This document shows positions 1-7,953 of a stretch of DNA of 33,750 nucleotides, piece after piece (the first letter of the stretch is position 1; every line of letters starts with the position of its first letter). The notes under the pieces are model-generated. The model did no database searches. It was not told the origin of the DNA and worked only from the letters and a program-made list of their open reading frames with translations. This DNA is from CAYNYM01 sp049366815. Its GTDB lineage: Bacteria; Desulfobacterota; DSM-4660; Desulfatiglandales; HGW-15. The position numbers and the translations under genes were made by a program. Where the stretch lies: NCBI GenBank assembly GCA_049366815.1, contig JBMNCO010000143.1, positions 1 to 33,750 on the forward strand, given 5' to 3'.

Positions 1-109
1 CTGACGAAAAAACAAGCGTTCCAGAGAGCTGAGGGAACGAAGCGGAGGACGGATAGTCGAAAAAAAGGAGGTGGGGCATCCTGAGGAAGAAGGGTTTCAT
101 ATTTCTATA

Positions 110-137
110 TTGACATAAGGTCGGCAAAGGATATGAA
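110..137 (+). promoter_or_regulatory. Candidate sigma-70 promoter
   Basis: TTGACA (110-115) is followed after 16 bases by TATGAA (132-137), a four-of-six match to the -10 consensus. No gene follows; the next feature is the hairpin at 230-264, so any transcript would be short and non-coding. The -35 is perfect but the -10 is mediocre. Confidence 0.3.
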
Positions 138-229
138 TAACGTACAGCAAACACCTGTTTCATTTTCACGCTGATATCAAACGGATTCGTCATGGACTTT
201 GAATACTCAAGGTCGTTTGAAATGACAAG

Positions 230-264
230 AAGACTCCATTTTTCCTTTGGGGGAGTGGAGTCTT
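230..264 (+). terminator. Hairpin, probable intrinsic terminator
   Basis: AAGACTCCA (230-238) pairs perfectly with TGGAGTCTT (256-264) across a 17-base loop, and TTC follows on the + strand. The T-tract is short. On the minus strand no T-run follows the stem, so a role as the lipA operon terminator is less likely, although the hairpin lies about 160 bases past the lipA stop. Confidence 0.45.
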
Positions 265-421
265 TTCTCAGCATGGTTGAGCAGAAAATGGCCCGCAAAT
301 GGTCCAATGCCCATGAAAGGTAGAGGTATATCCTTTCACATGTCCCTCGCTTTATTCCGCCCCTGAAGTAATTCCCACAATATGCTGAAAACCGGATCAA
401 TTTGATGCGGATGGCTGAAAG

Positions 422-1300
422 TCAGAGCGTGCCTCGATAGAGTTCTTTGGCGTGGTAAGAGCTTCTTACAAAGGGACCGCTTGCCACTTCCCGGAAGCCC
501 ATGTCGAGGGCGAAAAGACGCCATTCCTCGAATTCCTCGGGGGGCACATAGCGGTCCACCGGGAGGTGGTCCTTGGAGGGCCGGAGGTATTGGCCCAGGG
601 TGAGCATGCGGCAGTCTGTGTCCAGGAGATCCCTGAAGGTCTCTTTGAGTTCGTCGGCACCCTCCCCCAGGCCGAGCATGAGCCCGGACTTGGTCCGCAT
701 GGCCGGGTCGATTTTTCTGACCTCCCGGAGCAGGTCGAGGGATCGGCGGTAAACCGCCTGGGGCCTCACGGTGGGATAGAGGCGCGGGACGGTCTCGATG
801 TTGTGATTGAGGACATCGGGCCGGGCCTCGATGACTTGACTGAGGGCATGCCCGTCACCCTGGAAATCGGGGATCAAGACCTCGATTTCGACCTGGGGGG
901 CCTTTTCCCCGATGGCCCGGATGGTTTCCGCGAACAGGCCCGCCCCGCCGTCGGGGACATCGTCCCGTGTGACCGAGGTGATGACGACATATTCCAGGCC
1001 GAGCTCCTGAACGGCTTCGGCAACCCGTGCGGGTTCATTGGGATCAGGAGGGGAAACAGGGCCGTGCCGGACCGCGCAGAAACGGCAGTTACGGGTGCAG
1101 CACTCTCCCAGGATCATAAAGGTGGCGGTGCCGCTCGAAAAACACTCCCCGAGGTTCGGGCAATGGGCCGCCTCGCAGACCGTGTGGAGCCTTCCCCTTT
1201 TAAGGATGTCCCGGACCTTCTGGTACGCGGCACCCCCCGGAATCCTGCGTTTGAGCCATGGGGGCTTTCGGTCGCCCTGCTTGTGTTCTAGATCATGCAT
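422..1300 (-). CDS. lipA: Lipoyl synthase LipA
   Basis: Radical-SAM enzyme that inserts two sulfur atoms into protein-bound octanoyl groups to make lipoyl cofactors. The 292-residue protein carries both family iron-sulfur motifs: the auxiliary-cluster cysteines C42, C47 and C53, then the SAM-cluster CX3CX2C motif at C68, C72 and C75. The C-terminal RSSY motif (about 279-282) supplies the serine ligand known in the family. The ATG start lies inside the end of lipB (13-base overlap), so translation is probably coupled. It is the last gene of the gcvH-gcvPA-gcvPB-lipB-lipA run, and the adjacent gcvH product is the obvious substrate. Length and motifs are typical; the identity is secure. Confidence 0.96.
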   Translation of the reverse strand: MHDLEHKQGDRKPPWLKRRIPGGAAYQKVRDILKRGRLHTVCEAAHCPNLGECFSSGTATFMILGECCTRNCRFCAVRHGPVSPPDPNEPARVAEAVQELGLEYVVITSVTRDDVPDGGAGLFAETIRAIGEKAPQVEIEVLIPDFQGDGHALSQVIEARPDVLNHNIETVPRLYPTVRPQAVYRRSLDLLREVRKIDPAMRTKSGLMLGLGEGADELKETFRDLLDTDCRMLTLGQYLRPSKDHLPVDRYVPPEEFEEWRLFALDMGFREVASGPFVRSSYHAKELYRGTL

Positions 1301-1980
1301 TGCAGATCATCAGGACTCGCTTCTTCAAGTATGAGGTGAAGTATCCGCTCCATGTGGGCGGCGAGGGACCGCCGAAGGTCCTGCATGGAGACTTCTTCTC
1401 CCCGTTCCTCTTTGAGAGAGGTCATGTGAATGCCGCTGAGGCCGCAGGGATGGACCCAGGAAAAGGGCGCAAGATCCGTGTTGGCGTTCAGTGCCAGTCC
1501 GTGGAAGGAGATCCCGTGGCGGATGGCTATACCGATGCTCCCCAGCTTTCGCATGCCGACCCAGACGCCCCGGTTCAGGTCATTGCGCTCGGCTGTCACA
1601 CCCTGATCGGCCGCGGCCCGGATCATGACTTCTTCCAGGGCCGTGACGAATTCCCTGACACCCAGTCTGGCCCTTCTCAGATCCATGACAGGGTAAACCA
1701 CGAGCTGCCCCGGGCCGTGGTAGGTGATGTCTCCGCCCCGTTCGATGTGGACGAGATCGATCCCCCGGGATGCCAGAAAGTCTTCGGGGACCGTGAGATT
1801 GTCCGCCCCGCCCCGCCTGCCCATGGTGAAGACCGGGGGGTGTTCTAGGAAGAGTAAGACATCCTGTTCCATGGTTCCGCCGGCCTTGGCCGCGACGAGT
1901 CGGGTCTGAAGGGCCCAGGCCTCCCTGTAATCCATGAGCCCGAGAGTAACACGGTAAGTTAAGGGTTGCACGCCGTGCAC
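1288..1980 (-). CDS. lipB: Octanoyl-[acyl-carrier-protein]:protein octanoyltransferase LipB
   Basis: Transfers octanoate from acyl carrier protein to a lysine of lipoyl-domain proteins, the step before LipA. The signature RGGDITYHGPGQLVVYP is present, followed by the catalytic lysine in RKLGSIGI and the catalytic cysteine in HPCGLSG. The frame is open upstream to an ATG at 2052, which would overlap gcvPB by 41 bases and add a tail not typical of the family. I prefer the GTG at 1980, just behind GGAAGGA, or the GTG at 1971; this gives about 230 residues, the usual length. The exact start is uncertain but the identity is not. Its product should act directly on the GcvH encoded in the same operon. 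Confidence 0.93.
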   Translation of the reverse strand: MHGVQPLTYRVTLGLMDYREAWALQTRLVAAKAGGTMEQDVLLFLEHPPVFTMGRRGGADNLTVPEDFLASRGIDLVHIERGGDITYHGPGQLVVYPVMDLRRARLGVREFVTALEEVMIRAAADQGVTAERNDLNRGVWVGMRKLGSIGIAIRHGISFHGLALNANTDLAPFSWVHPCGLSGIHMTSLKEERGEEVSMQDLRRSLAAHMERILHLILEEASPDDLQCMI

Positions 1981-2011
1981 CTGTCCTTCCGTAATCGGCA
2001 ACGGCACGTCT

Positions 2012-3469
2012 TTATCCCGCCAGGCACGGCTTCCTGGCCGCAGCCGTCTCATCCAGTCTTCTCAATTTAGGCTTGGTCGGGGCCTGTCTGAGCAGTTCCC
2101 CGTTCGTCTCGGCCTCCTCGGCGATGGCCTTCATCGCGGAGATAAAAAGATCCAGATCCTCCTTGCACTCTGTTTCAGTGGGTTCGATCATAAGGGCGCC
2201 CTCCACCACCAGGGGGAAGTAGACCGTCGGGGGATGGTAGCCGTAGTCCATGAGTCGCTTGGCCATGTCCAGGGTCATGATCTTGTGGGCCTTCTGCTTC
2301 CTGTCTGAAAAGACGCACTCGTGCATGCAGGGCCGGTCATAGGCAAGATGAAAATGACCCTTGAGACTCTCCTTGATATAGTTGGCGTTGAGCACCGCAA
2401 GCTGACTTGCCTTTTTCAGGCCTTCAGGACCCATGCTCAGGATGTAGCTGTAGGCCTTGATCAGCACCCCGACGTTTCCGTGAAAGGCCTGGACCTTCCC
2501 GATGGATTCCGGGAAGTCGCGGGAGAGCCCGTATGCGCCGTCTTTTTCCACCAACCGGGGAACAGGCAGGAAGGGCGCCAGATGATTTTTCACGGCCACG
2601 GGCCCGGAACCGGGTCCTCCCCCGCCGTGGGGCGTTGCAAAGGTCTTGTGGAGGTTGAGATGCATGACGTCTATGCCGGTCCCGCCCATCTTCACGATAC
2701 CCATGACCGCGTTCATATTGGCCCCGTCGCAATAGACCAGGCCGCCCCGTTCGTGGACAATGTCTGCGATGGGCCTGATGTTTTCCTCAAAAAGGCCCAG
2801 GGTGTTGGGATTGGTGATCATGATGCCCGCCGTGTCCTCGTCCATGATTTGGGCGATACTTTCCGTGGAGAGGATCCCCTGGGCGTTGGATGCCGCGGGA
2901 ACAGGCCGGTATCCGCAGAGGGCCGCGCTGGAGGGGTTGGTCCCGTGGGCCGTATCCGGCACAATGATCTTTGTGGGGCGGCGGCCCCTGCTCTGGTGAA
3001 AGGCGTGGATCAGAAGCATCCCGGTCAATTCCCCGTGGGCCCCGGCGGCCGGCTGGAGGGTCACGGCGTCCATGCCCGTGATCTCCGTGAGGTACTGCTC
3101 CAGCTCGAACATGAGCCTGAGGATGCCCTGGGAAAGGGGAGGGGGCAGCAGGGGGTGGGCCCCGGAAAGACCGGGCAGCCGTGCCTGGCGCTCATTGGTC
3201 TTGGGATTGTATTTCATGGTGCAGGATCCCAAGGGGTACATGCCGGTGTCCACGCCGTAATTCCAGGTGGAAAGCCGCGTGTAGTGGCGCACCACATCCA
3301 CCTCACTGAGATCCGGAAAATCCGGCCCCTCGCCCACCAGGGATTCGTCGATGGGACACTCCGCCACATCCCGGCGGGGAAGGGAAAAGGCGCACCGGCC
3401 GGGGGCCCCTTTTTCCCAGAGCAGGGGTTCGTTCAGGATCAGGCCCGTCGTGCCCGGCGTCTCTTTCAT
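2012..3469 (-). CDS. gcvPB: Glycine dehydrogenase (decarboxylating) subunit 2, P-protein beta
   Basis: C-terminal half of the split, two-subunit P protein of the glycine cleavage system. It carries the pyridoxal-phosphate site and decarboxylates glycine onto the lipoyl arm of GcvH. The PLP lysine lies in HLNLHKTFATPHGGGGPG (about K275 of 485), next to the glycine-rich loop typical of the family. The open frame extends to 3529, but the ATG at 3469 has a good ribosome site (GGGAGG, eight bases away) and overlaps the gcvPA stop as ATGA, so I use it. The partner alpha subunit is encoded immediately upstream. No frameshift is visible. Confidence 0.96.
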   Translation of the reverse strand: MKETPGTTGLILNEPLLWEKGAPGRCAFSLPRRDVAECPIDESLVGEGPDFPDLSEVDVVRHYTRLSTWNYGVDTGMYPLGSCTMKYNPKTNERQARLPGLSGAHPLLPPPLSQGILRLMFELEQYLTEITGMDAVTLQPAAGAHGELTGMLLIHAFHQSRGRRPTKIIVPDTAHGTNPSSAALCGYRPVPAASNAQGILSTESIAQIMDEDTAGIMITNPNTLGLFEENIRPIADIVHERGGLVYCDGANMNAVMGIVKMGGTGIDVMHLNLHKTFATPHGGGGPGSGPVAVKNHLAPFLPVPRLVEKDGAYGLSRDFPESIGKVQAFHGNVGVLIKAYSYILSMGPEGLKKASQLAVLNANYIKESLKGHFHLAYDRPCMHECVFSDRKQKAHKIMTLDMAKRLMDYGYHPPTVYFPLVVEGALMIEPTETECKEDLDLFISAMKAIAEEAETNGELLRQAPTKPKLRRLDETAAARKPCLAG

Positions 3470-4797
3470 GATCTGACCTCCCTTGCCAGTTCGTCCATGT
3501 CGGTCCTGGACCTGATCTCGGTCACGCACATGAGGTAGTGGCCTTTGAGTTCAGGGTGATAGGGTTCAAGGGGGAGCCCGGCCATGACCCTTTTTTCAAG
3601 CAGGCGCCGGTAGGTCGCTTCAGGGTCTCCCGGGAACGTCACGACGAATTCATTGAAGGTGGGGGCATCAAAGGGCATGGTGCAACCGGCCTCCCGGAGG
3701 GCGCCTTTGAGGTACTGGGATTTGTCGTAATTGAGTCGGGAAAGCTTCCGCAGTCCTGTTCCCCCGAGGGAGGCCAGGTACATGGCGGCTGAGAGGGCGC
3801 AGAGGCTGTTGTTCGTGCAGATGTTGGAGGTGGCGCGTTCCCTGCGGATGTGCTGTTCACGTGTCGCAAGGGTCAGGACGAAGCCGCGCCTGCCGTCGAT
3901 GTCCGTGGTCTTGCCCACCAGCCTGCCGGGCAGGTTGCGCACGAATTTCATCCTGGCGGTGAAGATCCCCAGGGCGGGCCCTCCGAAGGACTGGGGGATA
4001 CCGAGGCTCTGACCCTCGCCGCAGACGACATCGGCCCCAAGGCTCCCGGGGTTCCTGAGCAGGCCATAGGCCAGGGCCTCCGTAAAGGCACAGACAAAGA
4101 GCGCGCCTGTGTCATGAATCGCGTCGGCAGCGGCCTGGAGGTCCTCAATACAGCCGAAGAAATTGGGGGACTGAACCGCCACGGCGGCCAGGTCACCCAT
4201 GCCGGCGATGGCGGAAAGGTCGGTCCGGCCGTTCTCCAGGCGCGGAAGTTCAATGAGTTCATAGCCCGTCGGCTGCAGGTAGGTCCGGGCCACGGCACGG
4301 TAATGGGGATGGACCAGGCTCGACACGGCGACCCTGTTTTTCCCGGTGACCCGAAGGGCCATGAGGAGGGCCTCGGCCAGGGCGGTGGCCCCGTCATAGT
4401 GGGACGCGGTGGCTGCCTCCATGCCCAGGAGCCGCGCCGTCAGGGTCTGAAATTCATAGACGGCCTGAAGGGTCCCCTGGCTCATTTCCGGTTGGTAAGG
4501 GGTGTAGGAAGTCACGAACTCGGAACGGCTGAGCAGAGAGGACACGGACTCGGGAATGAAGTGCTCGTAACTGCCTGCGCCCACATAGACCCTGTATTCG
4601 GGTGAGGCCGCCGTCGCGTGGGAGAGGCCCAGGAGCCTGTCGTTCAATTCCCATTCGGTCAGCGGTTCCGGGAGATTGAGCCTTTCGTTGTTCAGGCAGT
4701 CGGCTGGGATCATTTCAAAGAGGTCATGCAGGCGCTTCTTGCCTGCGACCTCCAGCATGGCCGCGATTTCCTCCGGGGTATGGGGCAGGTATCGCAT
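3466..4797 (-). CDS. gcvPA: Glycine dehydrogenase (decarboxylating) subunit 1, P-protein alpha
   Basis: N-terminal half of the split P protein, 443 residues. It begins MRYLPHTPEEIAAML, typical of GcvPA, and contains the conserved YTPYQPEMSQGTLQAVYEFQ segment and the AGLPL stretch near the C-terminus. It has a PLP-enzyme fold but lacks the PLP lysine, which is in the beta subunit. The ATG follows the gcvH stop codon with no intervening base, and its own stop overlaps the gcvPB start. The two-subunit arrangement is the common one in anaerobes and Gram-positives, whereas E. coli has a single chain. Confidence 0.96.
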   Translation of the reverse strand: MRYLPHTPEEIAAMLEVAGKKRLHDLFEMIPADCLNNERLNLPEPLTEWELNDRLLGLSHATAASPEYRVYVGAGSYEHFIPESVSSLLSRSEFVTSYTPYQPEMSQGTLQAVYEFQTLTARLLGMEAATASHYDGATALAEALLMALRVTGKNRVAVSSLVHPHYRAVARTYLQPTGYELIELPRLENGRTDLSAIAGMGDLAAVAVQSPNFFGCIEDLQAAADAIHDTGALFVCAFTEALAYGLLRNPGSLGADVVCGEGQSLGIPQSFGGPALGIFTARMKFVRNLPGRLVGKTTDIDGRRGFVLTLATREQHIRRERATSNICTNNSLCALSAAMYLASLGGTGLRKLSRLNYDKSQYLKGALREAGCTMPFDAPTFNEFVVTFPGDPEATYRRLLEKRVMAGLPLEPYHPELKGHYLMCVTEIRSRTDMDELAREVRS

Positions 4798-5202
4798 TTA
4801 AGCCGTCCCCTTCAGTTTTTCGAGGTATATGTCCCTGGGCATGAGGTCGTCATATTCCGTCGCATCGGAGGGCCTGATCTCGACCATCCAACCCTTGTGG
4901 TAGGGGTCCTGGTTGACCAGCTCAGGAGACTCTTCCAGTGCCCTGTTCACGGCCAGGATTTCCCCGCCTATTGGCATGAACAATTCGGCGACGGCCTTTA
5001 CCGACTCCACGGTGCCGAACTCGTCGCCCCTTGCAAAGGAATCGCCCACCTGGGGAAGTTCCACGTAAACGATATCCCCGAGCTGGTCCTGGGCGTAATC
5101 GTCAATCCCGATCTTCATGTTGTCGCCTTCGGCTCTGGCCCACTCGTGGTCTTCGGCATAACGTACATCTTCAGGCAATTGCAGTTCGCTGATTTCCTTC
5201 AT
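4798..5202 (-). CDS. gcvH: Glycine cleavage system H protein
   Basis: Lipoyl carrier of the glycine cleavage system, shuttling the aminomethyl group between the P, T and L proteins. The 134-residue protein has the lipoyl-domain hairpin with the modified lysine K69 in GTVESVKAVAELFMP, plus the family's N-terminal DHEWAR and C-terminal GWM segments. A strong ribosome site (AGGAGG) lies about seven bases before the ATG. It is the first structural gene of the run that continues into gcvPA, gcvPB, lipB and lipA, so the carrier and the enzymes that lipoylate it are made together. A promoter and dyad lie just upstream (5311-5365). Confidence 0.97.
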   Translation of the reverse strand: MKEISELQLPEDVRYAEDHEWARAEGDNMKIGIDDYAQDQLGDIVYVELPQVGDSFARGDEFGTVESVKAVAELFMPIGGEILAVNRALEESPELVNQDPYHKGWMVEIRPSDATEYDDLMPRDIYLEKLKGTA

Positions 5203-5310
5203 TCCGGAACCTCCTGGTCCTGTGAGCGTCGCATGGGTTATGAAACATCAAACTCCAAAATACGTCTGCCCCGGGAACATGCCGGCCCCTTCGCTGCGTG
5301 CTGTTTCAGT

Positions 5311-5365
5311 GGGAACCTCAATGGGGGATGTTCCCTTTATATCAGAGAATATAGGGCACCTTCAA
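5311..5365 (-). promoter_or_regulatory. Putative promoter and operator of the gcv-lip operon
   Basis: Read on the minus strand, TTGAAG (5365-5360) and TATAAA (5341-5336) are 18 bases apart, a fair sigma-70 promoter overlapping the 3' end of the upstream regulator gene. Immediately downstream lies an inverted repeat, GGGAAC (5335-5330) and GTTCCC (5316-5311), separated by 13 bases and spanning the expected start site. A repressor bound there would block initiation. The neighbouring AsnC/Lrp-type protein is the natural candidate, which is inference. I saw no recognisable glycine riboswitch in the leader. Confidence 0.45.
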
Positions 5366-5785
5366 ATTGAAACCCTTGCAGACCACAAAGGTTTCAATGG
5401 ACTGGACGTCCTTGATCCTGGCAACCTCTTCCTTGCAAAACTCCAAAAGGCCGAAATCTTCATTGATGAGGACGGTAAGGAGGAGGTCAAAACGCCCGGT
5501 GACAACGGCAACAGAGACGACGCCCCGGAGTCGACTGACCTCCTCGCCCTTCTCCACCAGATCCATGGTGCTCAGCCTGACGCCGACCACGGCCATCCGG
5601 TGTCCGGGTATGAATTCGGGATTGACCAGCCCGGCGATATCCAGCAGACCTTCCTCCATGAGCCTGTTGGCCCTGGCCCGTACCGTGTTTTCGGAGATCC
5701 CCAGGTCCTTTGATATCTCCTGAAAGGACTTTTTCCCGTCTCTGAGGTGCCTGAGGATTTCGATGTTCGTAGGGTCTGTTTTCAT
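5342..5785 (-). CDS. AsnC/Lrp-family transcriptional regulator
   Basis: Small dual-domain regulator of about 147 residues. An N-terminal winged helix-turn-helix (about 20-48, including ISKDLGISENTVRARANRL) is followed by a RAM-type ligand-binding beta-alpha domain (about 64-140) with the GRFDLLL strand. Such proteins bind amino acids and often control amino-acid catabolism; its place directly ahead of gcvH suggests glycine or a related ligand. The open frame begins at 5860, but that ATG would lie inside the -35 box found here, so the true start is the ATG at 5785 or the TTG at 5788, both behind GGAGG. It probably regulates itself through the dyad at 5838-5858. Confidence 0.9.
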   Translation of the reverse strand: MKTDPTNIEILRHLRDGKKSFQEISKDLGISENTVRARANRLMEEGLLDIAGLVNPEFIPGHRMAVVGVRLSTMDLVEKGEEVSRLRGVVSVAVVTGRFDLLLTVLINEDFGLLEFCKEEVARIKDVQSIETFVVCKGFNLKVPYIL

Positions 5786-5831
5786 CAAGGATACCGGCCT
5801 CCGGGGACAATGGCGGAAAACCCTATCGATC

Positions 5832-5860
5832 TGTTTAGACAGAATTGATGATTCTGTCAA
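5832..5860 (-). promoter_or_regulatory. Promoter with embedded perfect dyad (likely autoregulatory operator)
   Basis: On the minus strand TTGACA (5860-5855) and TAAACA (5837-5832) are 17 bases apart. Between and partly over them lies a perfect inverted repeat, GACAGAAT (5838-5845), five bases, ATTCTGTC (5851-5858). TGATTCT occurs at 5849-5855 and again 23 bases further on (5872-5878), about two helical turns. Any protein on the dyad would occlude RNA polymerase. Autorepression by the AsnC/Lrp-type product is the simplest reading. Confidence 0.6.
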
Positions 5861-5991
5861 TATTATTCCTCTGATTCTATGATTAGCTCAAAAGACAAGG
5901 ACTATTATCTTGAAAACAGGCGTTATTAGTGATACGCAGAAAGGGCCCGGCAGGATGGCATCGGCGAAGCAGAAGGGGGGGGCGCATTGTT

Positions 5992-7425
5992 ATGAGAGAG
6001 AGGGTGACCATTATCGGGGCGGGACCCGGGGGATACGTGGCGGCCATACGCGCGGCACAGATGGGGGCGGAGGTCACGCTCCTGGAGAAGGAAGGGGTAG
6101 GGGGCACCTGTCTCAATTGGGGTTGCATCCCCTCCAAGGTGCTGAAAAACACGGCCGAAATGCTGCATCACTTCGGGCGGGCGGACGAGTTAGGGCTGAC
6201 GCTGCAAGGGGAGATCTCGCTGGATTATCCCTCCCTGCTGGCCAGAAAGGACAGGATCGTTCAGGATCAGGCCGGGGGTATCCGCGCCATTCTGGAACGC
6301 CGAAAGGTTCGCTTTATCGAGGGGACGGCGACCCTGGAGGGAGACCACAGGGTGAGGGTGCGGCGCTCCGGGGGCGGCGATCTGGATGTCTTCTGGGACA
6401 AACTGATCCTGGCCGTGGGCTCACGGCCCTTCAGCATCCCGAGCTTTCCCTTTGACGGCCGGAGGGTCCTTTCCAGCGACCATGTCTTCCGGCTCAAACG
6501 GGTCCCTGAATCCCTGCTGATCGTGGGAGGCGGCGTGATCGGTTGCGAGTTCGCCATGATTTTTTCCGCCTTCGGGGCAAAGGTCACCCTTGTGGAGGCC
6601 CTCTCCCGCCTGCTGCCGCTCCCCTCCGTTGACGAGGCCTGTTCCAAGGTCCTGCAGCGTGAAATGAAAAAACAGAAAATCGAGTGCCTGGTCAACCGGA
6701 CCGTGGAAAGGATCGAAGAGCGGGCGGGTAAGCGCCGCGTCAGCGTTGTGTCTCCTTCACTCGGGAAGGGTTCGAAGGACGGAGGAGAGGAGGCCCTGAT
6801 CCGGGACGTGGACAAGGTCCTGGTGTGCGTGGGGCGAAGGCCGAACACCGACGGCATGGGTCTCGAGACCATCGGGGTTGAGACCGACGAGAGGGGCTGG
6901 ATCCTGTGTAACGAAAGGATGGAGGCCTCCGTGGCCGGTGTCTTTGCAATTGGAGACGTCCTGGGGCCGGCGCGTCCCATGCTGGCCCATGTGGCATCCA
7001 GGGAGGGTCTTACGGCTGCGGAAAACGCGCTGGGGGGGGCGAGGACCATGCGATACGATGCCGTGCCCTCAGCCGTCTTTACCATGCCGGAGGTGGCCGA
7101 CGTGGGGCTCACGGAAAATCAGGCCCGGGAGAGGGGTTATAACCTCCGGACAGACAGCGTGCTCTTCAGGAGCCTGGGCAAGCCGCACGTCATCGGAGAG
7201 ATCGCGGGCGAGGCAAAGCTCGTATCCGATACCGAAACCGGAAAAATCCTGGGGGTCCACATCATCGGCCCCGGTGCAGGCGATCTCATCGCAGAGGCCA
7301 CGCTGGCCCTCCGGAAGGGGTGCACGGTCAGGGACCTGGCGGATACCATCCACGCCCATCCGACCCTCCCTGAGATCATGATGGAACTTGCACTGAAGGC
7401 CGCGGATCGACCCCTTCACGGGTAG
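5992..7425 (+). CDS. lpdA: Dihydrolipoyl dehydrogenase (L protein)
   Basis: FAD enzyme that reoxidises dihydrolipoyl groups with NAD+; it is the L protein of glycine cleavage and E3 of 2-oxo-acid dehydrogenases. The 477-residue protein starts with the FAD-binding GAGPGGYVAA, has the redox disulfide C40/C45 in GGTCLNWGCIPSK, a second nucleotide-binding GGGVIGCEFA, an AIGDV FAD motif and the catalytic HAHPTLPE (H456, E461). The open frame extends upstream to 5929, but the family N-terminus starts at the ATG at 5992, behind a G-rich ribosome site. It diverges from the AsnC/Lrp-gcv-lip cluster across a shared intergenic region, so co-regulation is likely. TATTAT at 5903-5908 may be its -10. Confidence 0.95.
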   Translation: MRERVTIIGAGPGGYVAAIRAAQMGAEVTLLEKEGVGGTCLNWGCIPSKVLKNTAEMLHHFGRADELGLTLQGEISLDYPSLLARKDRIVQDQAGGIRAILERRKVRFIEGTATLEGDHRVRVRRSGGGDLDVFWDKLILAVGSRPFSIPSFPFDGRRVLSSDHVFRLKRVPESLLIVGGGVIGCEFAMIFSAFGAKVTLVEALSRLLPLPSVDEACSKVLQREMKKQKIECLVNRTVERIEERAGKRRVSVVSPSLGKGSKDGGEEALIRDVDKVLVCVGRRPNTDGMGLETIGVETDERGWILCNERMEASVAGVFAIGDVLGPARPMLAHVASREGLTAAENALGGARTMRYDAVPSAVFTMPEVADVGLTENQARERGYNLRTDSVLFRSLGKPHVIGEIAGEAKLVSDTETGKILGVHIIGPGAGDLIAEATLALRKGCTVRDLADTIHAHPTLPEIMMELALKAADRPLHG

Positions 7426-7433
7426 AAAAACGG

Positions 7434-7475
7434 GCCGGTTCCGCCCCCCCCGGGGGTTCCGGGGGACCCGGAAGG
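7434..7475. terminator. GC-rich dyad between convergent genes
   Basis: TTCCG (7439-7443) and CGGAA (7469-7473) flank runs of C and G that can pair, forming a very GC-rich hairpin between the ends of lpdA and the TerB-like gene. There is no T-tract on either side, so an intrinsic terminator is only a possibility. Confidence 0.25.
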
Positions 7476-7497
7476 ATTGAGGCTTCTCATCCCATTT

Positions 7498-7953
7498 TCA
7501 TTTCAAAGAGTCTTTGACTTTTAATTTTGCATCAATGAGTTTTTTGTGGTCCAGGTTGAGCAACTCCGCCATTCTGTGAACGAGATGATCCTCGTGTTTG
7601 TCCAGCCGGGTGTCGGTGAATGCAACCTTCCAGACCAGCTCGATCACATGGATCTTTTCCTCGACCGAATAGTTCTCGTTGATGAGATGCGTGAACCGCC
7701 ACAGGTCAATGCTTCCCTCCAATTCGGCTCCGGCTGTTCGCATGATTTCATCCGCGTCTTCGTCCGTCAGACCGAAGTGACCTTTCAGGATCGAGACGAT
7801 TTTCTCCCTTTCGTCCTCATCGAATTCCCCGTCCACGTGGGCCATCTCAAGGAGAAGGGCACAGGCGGCGACCCGGACGTCATGTCCCTCCTCCGCCCTC
7901 TGATCGGCGGGGGAGGCGGGCCTTGTGAAAAAGGACCTGATGATATCCCTCAT
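7498..7953 (-). CDS. TerB-family (TerB-like) protein
   Basis: A 151-residue all-helical protein of the TerB type. It shows the family's acidic loops, DGEFDEDE near residues 41-48 and a second around DTRLDKHED, which in tellurite-resistance TerB and its relatives coordinate metal. The function in this context is unknown; many TerB-like proteins are unrelated to tellurite. Its start overlaps the gltX stop as ATGA, so it is translated from the gltX message. No other ter genes are nearby. There is no signal peptide or membrane segment. Confidence 0.8.
   Translation of the reverse strand: MRDIIRSFFTRPASPADQRAEEGHDVRVAACALLLEMAHVDGEFDEDEREKIVSILKGHFGLTDEDADEIMRTAGAELEGSIDLWRFTHLINENYSVEEKIHVIELVWKVAFTDTRLDKHEDHLVHRMAELLNLDHKKLIDAKLKVKDSLK

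Larger units (their letters stand above)
1..421. other. Left-edge intergenic region, no convincing gene
   Basis: No reading frame here looks like a real protein. The first 84 bases are open on the + strand in frame 1 and end in TGA, giving a Lys/Arg-rich tail of 27 residues that could be the C-terminus of a gene starting left of the window, but nothing confirms it. The region holds a candidate + strand promoter near 110-137 and a hairpin at 230-264. On the minus strand it is the 3' flank of lipA. Confidence 0.5.

Noticed and set aside
1..84. Open + strand frame as the C-terminus of an upstream gene
   Set aside because: Only 27 codons, composition mostly Lys, Arg and Gly, and two other frames end nearby as well. 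It cannot be assigned without the sequence to the left.
452..1291. Long + strand open frame opposite lipA (279 codons)
   Set aside because: It is antisense to a clear lipA, with no family motif; long antisense frames are common in GC-rich genes.
2321..3538. 405-codon + strand frame opposite gcvPB
   Set aside because: Mirrors the codon pattern of gcvPB, which has all its catalytic motifs; no recognisable domain on the other strand.
5203..5341. Glycine riboswitch upstream of gcvH
   Set aside because: I looked for the conserved tandem aptamer features and did not see them; the leader is short and dominated by a simple dyad. A covariance search would settle it.
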